In this document: in pieces, positions 46,230 to 55,212 of the stretch
How positions within the stretch are numbered: the first letter of the stretch is position 1
How the letters are laid out: each line of letters opens with the position of its first letter
Assembly: GCF_006539505.1 (NCBI RefSeq)
Contig: NZ_BJND01000008.1
Span: forward strand, 124,001-188,000
Direction of reading: 5' to 3'
DNA: 64,000 bases
Source of the DNA: Streptomyces spinoverrucosus
Lineage (GTDB): Bacteria; Actinomycetota; Actinomycetes; Streptomycetales; Streptomycetaceae
Program-made: the position numbers and the translations under genes
Notes under the pieces: generated by a model
Told to the model about the DNA's origin: nothing
Databases searched by the model: none
The model's input: only the letters and a program-made list of their open reading frames with translations

Positions 46230-46309
46230 TAAACCGGTCTATTCCAGCTCCCCCGCAGTGCCACCAGCCTTGGCGAGATTGGGACTTTACCGGTTGAGAA
46301 AGCGCTGTC
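46230..46309. promoter_or_regulatory. Candidate LacI operators between beta-mannosidase and ABC operons
   Basis: Three symmetric elements lie in the divergent gap: TAAACCGGTCTA (46230-46241), TTTACCGGTTGA (46286-46297) and GAAAGCGCTGTC (46298-46309). The two ACCGGT sites resemble each other and sit near each promoter; the third has a classic LacI GCGC centre. Which one is bound cannot be told from sequence. Confidence 0.45.
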
Positions 46310-46375
46310 AGAGTGCCGAATCAGCCAACCCGCAGTGCTCGTCCGGTCCGGCATTCGAGAACGGAGCTGATGCAC

Positions 46376-47692
46376 ATGAACCGCCGTACAGTCCTCGCAA
46401 CGGCCGCGGCGACGGCCGCCCTGCTGCTCGCCGCGTGCACCGGAACCGGAGGCACGTCCAAAGGCGCGGACGCGAAGGCGCCCGACGACCCGTCGAAGGT
46501 GAGCGGGACCATCACGGTCCTCACCCAGCGGACCGACCTCGTGCAGGACGGCACGATGGAGAAGTACGCCGCCGAGTTCAACAAGACCTATCCCGGGGTG
46601 AAGGTCGAGTTCCAGGCCCTCACCAACTACGAGGCCGAGGTAAAGATCCGGATGAACACGGAGAACTACGGCGACGTCCTGATGATCCCCGCGGTGATCA
46701 AGAAGGCCGACTACCCGAAGTTCTTCGCCTCGCTCGGCACCGTGGCCGAACGCAGTAAGAAGTACCGTTTCACCGACTTCACGGCCGTCGACGGCAAGGT
46801 CTACGGACAGAGCCCGATCGGCGTGATGCCCGGCTTCGTCTACAACAAGCGGGTCTGGCGGGAGGCCGGGATCACCGAGTGGCCCACGACTCCCGATGAG
46901 TTCCTGGCCGGCCTGAAGGCGATCAAGGACAAGACCGACGCGATCCCGTACTACACCAACTTCGCCGCCGGATGGCCGCTCACCTCCTGGACGTACGTCA
47001 ACGGCTCGGTCCACTGCGACACCCAGGCGACCACCAAGCTCGCCGAGGGCGACCCTTGGGCCGAGGGCGCCGAGCTGGGCGTCGGGGACACGCTGCTGTA
47101 CGAGATCGTGCGCCGGGGCCTCGCCGAGAAGGACCCGACGACCACCAACTGGGAGGAGTCAAAACCCCGGTTGGCCAAGGGCGAGATCGCCACGCAGTGG
47201 CTCGGCACCTGGGCGATCATCCAGTTCCAGGACGCCGCCCGGCAGGCCGGGGTGAACCCCGACGACATCGGTTTCATGCCGTTCCCGGCCCAGGCGGACG
47301 GCCGGTTCTGCGCGGCCCTCAGCCCCGACTACAACCAGGCCGTCAACATCCACTCCGAGCACAAGGAGGCGGCCCGCGCCTGGATCGACTGGTTCACCGA
47401 CAAGTCCGGCTACGTCGAGGACAACCTGGCCCTCTCCCCGCTCCAGAACGCCCCGCTGCCCGAGGTGCTGAAGCCGTACGAGGACGCGGGCGTCAAGCTC
47501 ATAGAGCTCGACGACGCGGCGGGCGCGCAGGTCAAGGAGATCGACGCCCAGTCGGAGGTCGGCATCTACGCCCCCGACTACCGCCAGGACCTCGTCGACC
47601 TCGCGCGCGGCGCCCGGCAGGGCAGCCTGGACGGTTTCCTGGACGACCTCGGCGAGAAGTGGACGGCGGCGCAGGCGAACGCGGGGTCGTGA
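46376..47692 (+). CDS. Sugar ABC transporter substrate-binding lipoprotein
   Basis: 438 residues, family-1 solute-binding type. The signal RRTVLATAAATAALLLAAC gives a lipidated Cys near residue 21. Mature blocks TITVLTQRTDLVQDGTMEKYAAEFNKTYPGVKVE, GDVLMIPAVIKKADYPKFF and YGQSPIGVMPGFVYNKRVWREAGI follow. ATG 46376 is preferred, since GGAG lies 9 nt upstream; ATG 46370 is too close. It heads an operon with two permeases. The beta-mannosidase next door suggests mannosides as cargo, for example mannobiose or mannosyl-chitobiose; this is inference. Confidence 0.92.
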   Translation: MNRRTVLATAAATAALLLAACTGTGGTSKGADAKAPDDPSKVSGTITVLTQRTDLVQDGTMEKYAAEFNKTYPGVKVEFQALTNYEAEVKIRMNTENYGDVLMIPAVIKKADYPKFFASLGTVAERSKKYRFTDFTAVDGKVYGQSPIGVMPGFVYNKRVWREAGITEWPTTPDEFLAGLKAIKDKTDAIPYYTNFAAGWPLTSWTYVNGSVHCDTQATTKLAEGDPWAEGAELGVGDTLLYEIVRRGLAEKDPTTTNWEESKPRLAKGEIATQWLGTWAIIQFQDAARQAGVNPDDIGFMPFPAQADGRFCAALSPDYNQAVNIHSEHKEAARAWIDWFTDKSGYVEDNLALSPLQNAPLPEVLKPYEDAGVKLIELDDAAGAQVKEIDAQSEVGIYAPDYRQDLVDLARGARQGSLDGFLDDLGEKWTAAQANAGS

Positions 47693-48639
47693 TGACGGAC
47701 ACGACGCACAAGGCGGCGCGGCCCTCGCCGGTTGCGCCCCCGGCCCCCGTACCGGCCAAGGCCCCGCGCGGCGCCCGCCGGTGGCGGGGCCTGACCCCCT
47801 GGCTGTTCCTGCTCGCCCCGCTGGCGCTGCTCCTGGTCTTCACCTACGCGCCGATCGTCAACATGGTCGCCTACAGCTTCACCGACTGGGACGGCGTGAG
47901 CCCGGAACTGCACTACACGGGCGTCGGCAACTACGTCGAGATCTTCACCCGCGAGGACCTCTTCCAGGTCTTCTTCGTCTCCGGCTACTACCTCGCCGCC
48001 TCCGTCGTGCAGATCGCCGCCGCGCTGTACTTCGCGACGATCCTGGGCTTCAACGTCCGCTTCCGGAACTTCTTCAAGGGCGTGCTCTTCTTCCCGTACC
48101 TGATCAACGGGGTCGCGATCGGCTTCGTCTTCCTCTACTTCTTCCAGGACGGCGGCACCCTCGACTCCGTCCTCGGCCTGTTCGGCGTCCACACGGACCA
48201 CGCCTGGCTCGGCACACCGACATCGGCGAACACCTCTCTGGCGGGCGTGTCGGTCTGGCGCTACCTCGGCCTGAACTTCGTCCTGTTCCTGGGCGCGATC
48301 CAGTCCATCCCGTCCGAGCTGTACGAGGCGGCCGAACTGGACGGCGCGAACCGCTGGCAGCAGTTCCGCCACATCATCGCCCCCGGCATCAAACCGGTCC
48401 TGACCCTGACCGTGATCCTCTCGATCTCCGGCTCGCTGTCGGCCTTCGAGATCCCGTACATCATGACCGGCGGCGCGACCGGCACCGAGACCTTCGTGAT
48501 CCAGACCGTGAAGCTGGCCTTCCAGTTCAACAAGACGGGACTCGCCTCGGCGGCGGCCGTCGTGCTGCTGCTGATCATCCTGGCGGTGACGTGGGTGCAG
48601 CGGCGGCTCGTTCCCGACGAGAGGGTGGACCTCGTATGA
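47692..48639 (+). CDS. ABC sugar permease, MalF type
   Basis: 315 residues, six membrane spans after a 35-residue Pro/Ala-rich cytoplasmic tail. The EAA loop is ELYEAAELDGANRWQQFRHIIAPGI. Its ATG (47692) overlaps the A of the upstream TGA, and its own TGA overlaps the next ATG (48636), so the three genes are tightly coupled. No ATPase gene is present; MsiK-type sharing is likely. Confidence 0.92.
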   Translation: MTDTTHKAARPSPVAPPAPVPAKAPRGARRWRGLTPWLFLLAPLALLLVFTYAPIVNMVAYSFTDWDGVSPELHYTGVGNYVEIFTREDLFQVFFVSGYYLAASVVQIAAALYFATILGFNVRFRNFFKGVLFFPYLINGVAIGFVFLYFFQDGGTLDSVLGLFGVHTDHAWLGTPTSANTSLAGVSVWRYLGLNFVLFLGAIQSIPSELYEAAELDGANRWQQFRHIIAPGIKPVLTLTVILSISGSLSAFEIPYIMTGGATGTETFVIQTVKLAFQFNKTGLASAAAVVLLLIILAVTWVQRRLVPDERVDLV

Positions 48640-49466
48640 CACGCCGCGCGGTGGCCCGCACGCTGGTGTACCTGTCGCTGCTCGGGGCGACCGTGGTCGT
48701 CCTGCTGCCGCTGGCCGTGGTCTTCCTGACGTCGCTCAAGTCCGACGAGGAACTGGCGAACGGCAGCGGCGCCCTGACCCTCCCCGAGAAACTGTTCAAC
48801 GTCGGCAACTACGTGACGGCGTTCCAGGACGGCCGGATGCTCTCGGCGTTCGCCAACACGGCCTTCATCCTGCTGTTCGCCATCGGCGGGACGGTCCTGA
48901 TCGGCTCCATGACGGCGTACGCGATCGACCGCTTCCAGTTCCGCCTCAAGAAACTGGTGGTGGCGCTGTTTCTGATCGCCGCGCTGGTCCCCGGGGTGAC
49001 CACCCAGGTGGCGACCTTCCAGATCGTCACCAGCTTCGGGATGTTCGACACCCGGTGGGCGCCGATCGTGCTCTACATGGGCACGGACATCGTGTCGATC
49101 TACATCTTCCTGCAGTTCGTCCGGTCCATCCCGATCTCCCTGGACGAATCGGCCCGCCTGGACGGCGCCAACGCCTTCACCATCTACCGAAGGATCATCT
49201 TCCCGTTGCTGAAACCGGCGATCGCCACGGTGGTGATCGTGAAGGGGATCACCGTCTACAACGACTTCTACATCCCCTTCCTCTACATGCCGTCACAGGA
49301 CCTTGGCGTGATATCGACGTCCCTGTTCCGCTTCCGCGGCCCCTTCGGAGCCCACTGGGAGGTGATCTCGGCGGGCGCGGTACTGGTGATCCTCCCGACG
49401 CTGATCGTGTTCCTGCTGCTGCAGCGCTACATCTACAACGGCTTCATGCGAGGAGCGACCAGGTGA
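48636..49466 (+). CDS. ABC sugar permease, MalG type
   Basis: 276 residues, six spans. The EAA loop reads SLDESARLDGANAFTIYRRIIFPLLKPAI, with Asp-Glu-Ser where EAA is usual, an accepted variation. It forms the permease pair with the preceding gene. ATG 48636 overlaps the upstream stop by 4 nt. The gene is convergent with rnd, 21 bp apart, with a small GAAA-loop hairpin between. Confidence 0.92.
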   Translation: MTRRAVARTLVYLSLLGATVVVLLPLAVVFLTSLKSDEELANGSGALTLPEKLFNVGNYVTAFQDGRMLSAFANTAFILLFAIGGTVLIGSMTAYAIDRFQFRLKKLVVALFLIAALVPGVTTQVATFQIVTSFGMFDTRWAPIVLYMGTDIVSIYIFLQFVRSIPISLDESARLDGANAFTIYRRIIFPLLKPAIATVVIVKGITVYNDFYIPFLYMPSQDLGVISTSLFRFRGPFGAHWEVISAGAVLVILPTLIVFLLLQRYIYNGFMRGATR

Positions 49467-49474
49467 GACGCCTT

Positions 49475-49490
49475 TAGGGCGAAAGCCCTA
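49475..49490. terminator. Small hairpin between ABC operon and rnd
   Basis: TAGGGC-GAAA-GCCCTA, a perfect 6-bp stem with a GNRA tetraloop, followed by ACGGGGCTTT. It sits between convergent stops at 49466 and 49488 and overlaps the rnd stop. Confidence 0.6.
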
Positions 49491-50774
49491 CGGGGCTTTG
49501 GCGGACAGCGCAGCCACCAGAACCGGCGTAACCAGCTCCACCTGCCACTCCCGAGCCCCGTACCCACGCAGCACCCCGACAACGGCCTCCACGTCGGCAG
49601 ACGGCGGCTCCCAGCACACCCGCCGCACCGTGTCCGGCGCAATCAGGTTCTCCTGCGGCAGCCCGAGCTCCTCGGCCAGCGCGGAAACCCCGGCGCGCGC
49701 CGCCGACAGCCGGGCGGCCGCCGCCGGGTCCTTGTCGGCCCACGCCCGCGGCGGCGGAGGCCCCGTGACCGGCTGCCCCGGCTGCGGCAGCTGCGCCTCC
49801 GACAGCGCCCTGGCGCGATCCACCGCGGCCTGCCACTGCTCCAGCTGCCGCCGCCCCATCCGATGCCCGAACCCGTTCAGCGCGGACAGCGCGTGCACCG
49901 TGCCCGGAAGCGCGAGCGCGGCCTCCACGATGGCCGCGTCCGACAGCACCTTGCCCGGCGAGATGTCTCTGCGCTGCGCGATCCGGTCCCGGGTCTGCCA
50001 CAGCTCGCGCACCACGGCGAGCTGCCGCCGCCGGCGCACCTTGTGCATGCCGGACGTACGGCGCCAAGGGTCCTTGCGGGGCTCCGGCGGCGGCGCGGCC
50101 ACGATCGCGTCGAACTCCTGCCGGGCCCACTCCAGCTTGCCCTGCCGGTCCAGCTCCTTCTCCAGCGCGTCCCGCAGATCGACGAGCAGCTCGACGTCGA
50201 GGGCCGCGTACCGCAGCCAGGGCTCGGGGAGCGGGCGGGTGGACCAGTCGACGGCGGAGTGGCCCTTCTCCAGGACGAAGCCGAGCACGCTCTCGACCAT
50301 GGCGCCCAGGCCGACCCGCGGGAATCCGGACAGCCGCCCGGCCAGCTCGGTGTCGAACAGCCGCGTCGGCACCATGCCTATCTCCCGTAGGCACGGCAGG
50401 TCCTGGGTGGCGGCGTGCAGGACCCACTCCACGCCGGACAGCGCCTCACCGAGCGCCGACAGGTCGGGGCAGGCCACGGGGTCGATCAGCGCGGTGCCCG
50501 CGCCTTGCCGGCGCAGCTGCACGAGGTACGCGCGCTGTCCGTAGCGGTAGCCGGAGGCGCGCTCGGCGTCGACGGCGACGGGGCCGGAGCCGGCGGCGAA
50601 GGCGGCGATCACCTCGGCGAGGGCGGCCTCGTCCGCGATCACGGGCGGAATGCCCTCACGCGGCTCCAGCAAAGGGATCGGCGCCTCCGTAACAGAAGAT
50701 CCGCCGTCTTCCGGAGGGGCGCCTCCGGTGATGCGCAGTGAACTGTCTGCTGCGGTTTCTTGGGCGTCGGTCAC
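49488..50774 (-). CDS. rnd: Ribonuclease D (DEDDy exonuclease with HRDC)
   Basis: 428 residues. The exonuclease acids are visible in PVAVDAERASGYRYG (DxE), HAATQDLPCL and LRYAALDVELLVDL (Tyr-containing Exo III of the DEDDy group). An HRDC domain (QTRDRIAQRRDISPGKVLSDAAIVEAA) and a second helical domain follow. The enzyme trims 3' ends of tRNA and other stable RNA precursors. GTG 50774 has AGGTG context but no strong ribosome site. A 34-bp perfect palindrome lies 27 bp upstream. Confidence 0.93.
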   Translation of the reverse strand: MTDAQETAADSSLRITGGAPPEDGGSSVTEAPIPLLEPREGIPPVIADEAALAEVIAAFAAGSGPVAVDAERASGYRYGQRAYLVQLRRQGAGTALIDPVACPDLSALGEALSGVEWVLHAATQDLPCLREIGMVPTRLFDTELAGRLSGFPRVGLGAMVESVLGFVLEKGHSAVDWSTRPLPEPWLRYAALDVELLVDLRDALEKELDRQGKLEWARQEFDAIVAAPPPEPRKDPWRRTSGMHKVRRRRQLAVVRELWQTRDRIAQRRDISPGKVLSDAAIVEAALALPGTVHALSALNGFGHRMGRRQLEQWQAAVDRARALSEAQLPQPGQPVTGPPPPRAWADKDPAAAARLSAARAGVSALAEELGLPQENLIAPDTVRRVCWEPPSADVEAVVGVLRGYGAREWQVELVTPVLVAALSAKAP

Positions 50775-50800
50775 CTGTCAAGGGTATCTGTGTATGGACA

Positions 50801-50834
50801 GCGCCCGCCGACGGAACGTTCCGTCGGCGGGCGC
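50801..50834. terminator. 34-bp perfect palindrome between response regulator and rnd
   Basis: Left arm GCGCCCGCCGACGGAAC (50801-50817) is the exact reverse complement of the next 17 bases. It lies between the end of the LuxR regulator gene (51049) and the start of rnd (50774), both leftward. Probably a factor-assisted terminator for the regulator; its lack of a loop would also allow cruciform or dimer binding. Confidence 0.6.
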
Positions 50835-51048
50835 GCGGGGGTCGCAAACCAGTCAGATCCATGCGGGATACCGGTCACGACCGAGGGGAGACGCGGGCGG
50901 GCATCGGCGGCTCGATCCCGTTCACGTCAGTGAATGCCGAGGTGACTCGGCCAGGTGGCGGCTCGGGGAAGATCTTGGGGGAGGGGTGGGGGGAAGCGAA
51001 GGAGAGGGCTTGCGGAGAGCGGGGGCGACTCTGTGTGGGGGGCGGTCG

Positions 51049-51711
51049 TCAGTGGATGATGCCGGTGCGCAGGGCCACGGCGACCATCCCGGCGCGGTCA
51101 CCCGTGCCGAGCTTGCGGGCGATGCGGGCGAGGTGGCTCTTGACGGTCAGTGCGGACAGGCCCATCGAGACGCCGATCGCCTTGTTCGACTGGCCTTCGG
51201 CGACCAGGCGCAGCACCTCGACCTCGCGGCCGGACAGCTCGCGGTAGCCACCCGGGTGACTCGGGGCACCCGGGGGGCGGCGGTGCAGACGGGCGGCGGC
51301 CGCGCCGATGGGGGCGGCACCGGGCCGGGTGGGGAGCCCGACGTTGGTGCGGGTGCCGGTGACGACGTAGCCCTTCACGCCGCCCGCGAGGGCGTTGCGC
51401 ACGGCACCGATGTCGTCGGCGGCGGACAGGGCGAGCCCGTTGGGCCAGCCGGCGGCGCGGGTCTCCGACAGGAGCGTCAGACCGGAACCGTCCGGGAGGT
51501 GGACGTCGGCGACGCAGATGTCACGGGGGTTGCCGATGCGGGGACGAGCCTCGGCGATGGACGAGGCCTCGATGACATCGCGCACACCGAGCGCCCACAG
51601 ATGGCGGGTGACGGTGGAGCGGACGCGGGGATCGGCCACGACCACCATCGCGGTCGGCTTGTTCGGGCGGTAGGCGACCAGGCTTGCGGGCTGCTCTAGG
51701 AGAACGGACAC
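51049..51711 (-). CDS. Orphan LuxR-type response regulator
   Basis: 220 residues. The receiver-like domain (MVVVADPRVRSTVTRHLWALG, ICVADVHLPDGSGLTLLSET, GGVKGYVVTGT) keeps the phosphoacceptor-type Asp in VADVHLPDG but has an irregular middle. The LuxR helix-turn-helix is YRELSGREVEVLRLVAEGQSNKAIGVSMGLSALTVKSHLARIARKLG. GTG 51711 follows AGGAGG. No histidine kinase is adjacent, so it is an orphan or atypical regulator. Target genes are unknown. Conserved next to rnd, DUF3000 and hemE in Streptomyces, from memory. Confidence 0.88.
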   Translation of the reverse strand: MSVLLEQPASLVAYRPNKPTAMVVVADPRVRSTVTRHLWALGVRDVIEASSIAEARPRIGNPRDICVADVHLPDGSGLTLLSETRAAGWPNGLALSAADDIGAVRNALAGGVKGYVVTGTRTNVGLPTRPGAAPIGAAAARLHRRPPGAPSHPGGYRELSGREVEVLRLVAEGQSNKAIGVSMGLSALTVKSHLARIARKLGTGDRAGMVAVALRTGIIH

Positions 51712-51882
51712 CAGGCCTCCTGGGTGCGGGACGGGGTCGGCTCGTGGGGGGTGAAGCCGGGACGAACCGTGCTTTCAAGGTCACAGTCGTCTTCGGCACC
51801 AAACCGGTCCGCCTTTAGAGAATGATCACGATCTGGTGAGTAACAATCCGAGCAATTCGGACACGCGATCGATCACCCGAAG

Positions 51883-51903
51883 ATCGAACGGTTTCGGTTC
51901 GAT
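51883..51903. promoter_or_regulatory. Inverted repeat upstream of the response regulator
   Basis: ATCGAAC (51883-51889) and GTTCGAT (51897-51903), perfect 7-bp arms with a 7-nt centre, in the 267-bp gap between the DUF3000 stop and the regulator start. It could be a weak terminator or a binding site. Confidence 0.35.
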
Positions 51904-51978
51904 TCGATGTCCGGTCGAAAGCGGCCGTATCGCCAAAGAGATCAGCCCGAACGGGTGCATGCGGGTGTGCGCGGCGCG

Positions 51979-52647
51979 TCAGCGGGACTGCGGGCCGCGC
52001 CGCTGCGGCAGGGTCACCACGGAAGCGTCGCCCGGCCCCGCCGGCGGCAGGCCCGCGACCTGGGCGAGCAGGTCGCACCAGGAGGCGAGGTGGGCCGCGG
52101 TGTCCGGCACGCCGCCCAGGCCCTCACGGGGCGTCCAGGAGGCCCGGATCTCGATCTGCGAGGCGGCGGGGCGCGCGGACAGCCCGCCGAAGTAGTGCGA
52201 GCTCGCGCGCGTGACCGTGCCGCTCGGTTCCCCGTACGTCAGCCCGCGCGCCTGCAGCGCTCCGGTCAGCCAGCTCCAGCACACCTCGGGCAGCAGCGGG
52301 TCGGCGGCCATCTCCGGCTCCAGTTCCGCCCGCACCAGCGTCACCAGGCGGAAGGTGCCGTGCCAGGCGTCGTGCCCGGCGGGGTCGTGCAGCAGCACCA
52401 GGCGGCCGTCGGCGAGATCCTGGTCGCCGTCGACGACGGTGGCCTCCAGCGCGTACGCGTGCGGGGCCAGCCGCTGGGGCGCGCGCGTGGTTTCGACCTC
52501 GATCTGCGGCCGCAGCCGTGCGGAGCGCAGCGCCTCGACGGCGGCCCGGAAGGGCGGCGGAGCCGTGTCGCCCGTATGCAGGTCCCCCTCCTTCGGGTCG
52601 TCCATTCCGCCAGCGTCGTCCGACAGTCGTCCCTGAGCCGCAGCCAT
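51979..52647 (-). CDS. DUF3000 family protein
   Basis: 222 residues, soluble. Recognisable blocks are [91 protein letters not shown] and ASSHYFGGL, as in the actinobacterial DUF3000 family of unknown role. ATG 52647 is the family-like start; ATG 52605 is possible. It is divergent from hemE, 129 bp apart, and this pairing is conserved in Streptomyces (from memory), hinting at a link with haem synthesis that is unproven. Confidence 0.88.
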   Translation of the reverse strand: MAAAQGRLSDDAGGMDDPKEGDLHTGDTAPPPFRAAVEALRSARLRPQIEVETTRAPQRLAPHAYALEATVVDGDQDLADGRLVLLHDPAGHDAWHGTFRLVTLVRAELEPEMAADPLLPEVCWSWLTGALQARGLTYGEPSGTVTRASSHYFGGLSARPAASQIEIRASWTPREGLGGVPDTAAHLASWCDLLAQVAGLPPAGPGDASVVTLPQRRGPQSR

Positions 52648-52776
52648 GCGGTGCAGATTAAGGGGAATGAACGCCGGGCGCAGGCTAGACACCCCGCCCA
52701 GCGGTGCGGGGTCGCCGTGGTCAGCCGCACCCGAGGCCCCGCCATGCCCTTGTTGCCGCCATGCGAAACTTGCCCC

Positions 52777-53844
52777 GTGAGTGCCAACGGAAGCCCCACG
52801 GGCCAGCAGCCGACAGCGACGTACGACTCCGCCTTCCTCAAGGCGTGCAGGCGCGAGCCCGTGCCGCACACGCCGGTGTGGTTCATGCGGCAGGCCGGGC
52901 GCTCCCTGCCCGAGTACCGGAAGGTGCGCGAGGGCATCCCGATGCTGGAGTCGTGCATGCGGCCCGACCTGGTCACCGAGATCACCCTGCAGCCGGTGCG
53001 CCGGCACAACGTGGACGCGGCGATCTACTTCAGCGACATCGTCGTCCCCCTCAAGGCCATCGGTGTCGACCTCGACATCAAGCCCGGCGTCGGCCCGGTC
53101 GTCGAGCGCCCGATCCGCTCCCGCGCCGACCTGGCCCAGCTGCGCGACCTGACCCCCGAGGACGTCTCCTACGTCACGGAGGCGATCGGCCTGCTGACCG
53201 CCGAGCTCGGCGAGACGCCCCTGATCGGCTTCGCGGGCGCCCCGTTCACCCTCGCGAGCTACCTCGTCGAGGGCGGCCCGTCCCGCACGTACGAGAACGC
53301 CAAGGCGATGATGTACGGCGACCCCGAGCTGTGGGCCGACCTCCTCGACCGCCTCGCGGACATCACCGCCGCCTTCCTCAAGGTGCAGATCGAGGCCGGC
53401 GCGAGCGCGGTGCAGCTCTTCGACTCCTGGGCCGGCGCCCTCGCCCCCGCCGACTACCGGCGTTCCGTCCTGCCCGCCTCGTCGAAGGTGTTCCGCGCGG
53501 TCGAGGCGTACGGCGTCCCGCGCATCCACTTCGGCGTCGGCACCGGCGAGCTGCTGGGCCTGATGGGCGAGGCCGGCGCGGACGTCGTCGGCGTCGACTG
53601 GCGCGTGCCGCTCGACGAGGCCACCCGCCGCGTCGGCCCCGGCAAGGCGCTGCAGGGCAACCTCGACCCGACGGTCCTGTTCGCCCCGCAGGAGGCCGTC
53701 GAGGCCAAGACCCGTGAGGTCCTGGACGCGGCAGCGAACCTGGAGGGCCACGTCTTCAACCTCGGCCACGGCGTGATGCCGTCCACCGACCCGGACGCGC
53801 TCACCCGACTCGTCGAGTACGTCCACACCCGGACCGCCCGCTGA
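52777..53844 (+). CDS. hemE: Uroporphyrinogen decarboxylase
   Basis: 355 residues. It removes four carboxyl groups from uroporphyrinogen III to give coproporphyrinogen III. The signature [19 protein letters not shown] is present, with [14 protein letters not shown] (catalytic Asp), [17 protein letters not shown] and [29 protein letters not shown] 52777 has no ribosome site, so the mRNA may be leaderless. The much longer upstream frame is a shadow of DUF3000. Convergent with the rhomboid gene, 4 bp apart. Confidence 0.97.
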   Translation: MSANGSPTGQQPTATYDSAFLKACRREPVPHTPVWFMRQAGRSLPEYRKVREGIPMLESCMRPDLVTEITLQPVRRHNVDAAIYFSDIVVPLKAIGVDLDIKPGVGPVVERPIRSRADLAQLRDLTPEDVSYVTEAIGLLTAELGETPLIGFAGAPFTLASYLVEGGPSRTYENAKAMMYGDPELWADLLDRLADITAAFLKVQIEAGASAVQLFDSWAGALAPADYRRSVLPASSKVFRAVEAYGVPRIHFGVGTGELLGLMGEAGADVVGVDWRVPLDEATRRVGPGKALQGNLDPTVLFAPQEAVEAKTREVLDAAANLEGHVFNLGHGVMPSTDPDALTRLVEYVHTRTAR

Positions 53845-53848
53845 CGCC

Positions 53849-54673
53849 TCACCACGCCTGCCGGGGCCGCGCCCGCCTGCCGAACAGCAGGCCGGGCGGC
53901 TCCGGCGGTGGTGGTGTGCCCGGCTTCAGAGGCCAGGCGAGCAGCATGCCGACGAGGAAGCCGACGATGTGCGCCGCGTACGCCACGGTGCCCGCGTCGG
54001 AGACGCCCTCGCCGGCGGAGTACACCGCCTGGAGCCCGAACCAGGAGCCCAGCACCAGCCAGGCCGGCAACCTCAGCGGCAGGAAGATCAGGAACGGGAC
54101 CAGCACCCACACCCTGGCCTTCGGATACAGCACCAGATACGCGCCCAGCACACCGGCGATCGCTCCCGATGCGCCGATCAGCGGCTCGGCGGACTCGGCG
54201 TTCAGCAGCGCGAAGCCGTACGACGCCGTGTAGCCGCAGGCGCCGTAGAACAGCGCGAAGCGCACATGCCCCATGCGGTCCTCGATGTTGTTGCCGAAGA
54301 TCAGCAGGAACAGCATGTTGCCCAGCAGATGCAGCCAGCTGCCGTGCAGGAACATCGCCGTGAGCACGCTCAGTTCGGGCGACTTGTCGTACGTGGGCGG
54401 GGCCACCACGCAGCCCGGGCCCTGCGGGCCGACCGCGACCTCGCCGGTGGGTACCAGCCGGGGCATCTGATGGTGGATCAGTTCCTGGGGCACCGCCGCG
54501 TACCGGTCGAGGAACGCCTGGAGATGGCACAGTTGCGCCAGGCTGCCGTCACCCGCCACCGAACCCGCGAGGCCGGGCATGAACACGAAGACGACGACGT
54601 TCACCGCGATCAGCGCGTAGGTCACCCAGGCCGTGCGGCGCGCGGGGTTCGTGTCATGGACGGGGATCACCAC
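53849..54673 (-). CDS. Rhomboid intramembrane serine protease
   Basis: 274 residues, six to seven spans. The catalytic Ser is in LIGASGAIAGVLGAYLVLYPKAR and the His in YAAHIVGFLVGML; the oxyanion HGSWLHLLGNMLFLLIFGNNIEDRMG is the rhomboid signature. A long loop (GSLAQLCHLQ to YDKSPELSVL) separates spans one and two, typical of actinobacterial forms. It cleaves single-span substrates inside the membrane. GTG 54673 (MVIPVHDTNPARRTAWVTYALIAVN) is the family-like start. Substrate unknown. Confidence 0.9.
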   Translation of the reverse strand: MVIPVHDTNPARRTAWVTYALIAVNVVVFVFMPGLAGSVAGDGSLAQLCHLQAFLDRYAAVPQELIHHQMPRLVPTGEVAVGPQGPGCVVAPPTYDKSPELSVLTAMFLHGSWLHLLGNMLFLLIFGNNIEDRMGHVRFALFYGACGYTASYGFALLNAESAEPLIGASGAIAGVLGAYLVLYPKARVWVLVPFLIFLPLRLPAWLVLGSWFGLQAVYSAGEGVSDAGTVAYAAHIVGFLVGMLLAWPLKPGTPPPPEPPGLLFGRRARPRQAW

Positions 54674-54796
54674 AAGGAAGTAGTGCCCTCGATACGCCCG
54701 CCGAATCGGTGAACGCGGCCGACCGGGCGTGCGTATGTCTACTCGACCGGCCGCGGCACGGCGAGGCGCGTCGCGGGACGACGTGAGGAACAGGCG

Positions 54797-55117
54797 ATGA
54801 ACGACCGAGTTACTCCTCCGATGCAGGCCACCCCCGACGGCGAGGCACAGCTCGCGCTGGTGGTCCACCTCCCCTGGGAGGACGTCGCCCGACTCGGCCA
54901 GGAGGCCGGCCGTATGGCGGCGCAGTTGCAGCGACCGGTGACGTTGGACGAGGCGGTGAGCAACCGGTTGCGGTCCGTTTCCCCGGGCGCGCACGCGAAA
55001 CCGGCGGGGGCGCAGCCCAGTGCCATGCCGGCGGCTGCTTCGGTGTCGTCGCTGCCGTCCAGGCCGCCGTCCGAGCAGGCACGGCAGGCGATCGACAGGA
55101 TCAACGGGACGGCGTAG
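54797..55117 (+). CDS. Small conserved Streptomyces protein of unknown function
   Basis: 106 residues. An ordered first half (EAQLALVVHLPWEDVARLGQEAGRMAAQLQRPVTLDEAVSNRL) is followed by an Ala/Pro/Ser-rich tail ending EQARQAIDRINGTA. No signal, membrane span or known motif. ATG 54797 follows GAGG/AGG. Divergent from the rhomboid gene and convergent with the flavoprotein gene. Coding character and ribosome site support a real gene; function unknown. Confidence 0.6.
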   Translation: MNDRVTPPMQATPDGEAQLALVVHLPWEDVARLGQEAGRMAAQLQRPVTLDEAVSNRLRSVSPGAHAKPAGAQPSAMPAAASVSSLPSRPPSEQARQAIDRINGTA

Positions 55118-55170
55118 ACGTGCGGACAGCGCCGTAGAGTGCGCGTTGTGTGCCGGATGCGCGTTGTCCG

Positions 55171-55210
55171 TGGCTGGTCGCGCAGTTCCCCGCGCCCCTG
55201 GGGGCACTGC
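55171..55210. repeat. Partial copy of a common Streptomyces intergenic repeat, hairpin-forming
   Basis: The stretch containing GGCTGGTCGCGCAGTTCCCC matches an inverted-repeat family I recall as abundant between Streptomyces genes. Here it is partly replaced on the right, but 55182-55191 still pairs with 55201-55210 at 9 of 10 positions. It lies between convergent genes and probably acts as their terminator. Confidence 0.6.
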
Positions 55211-55212
55211 CC

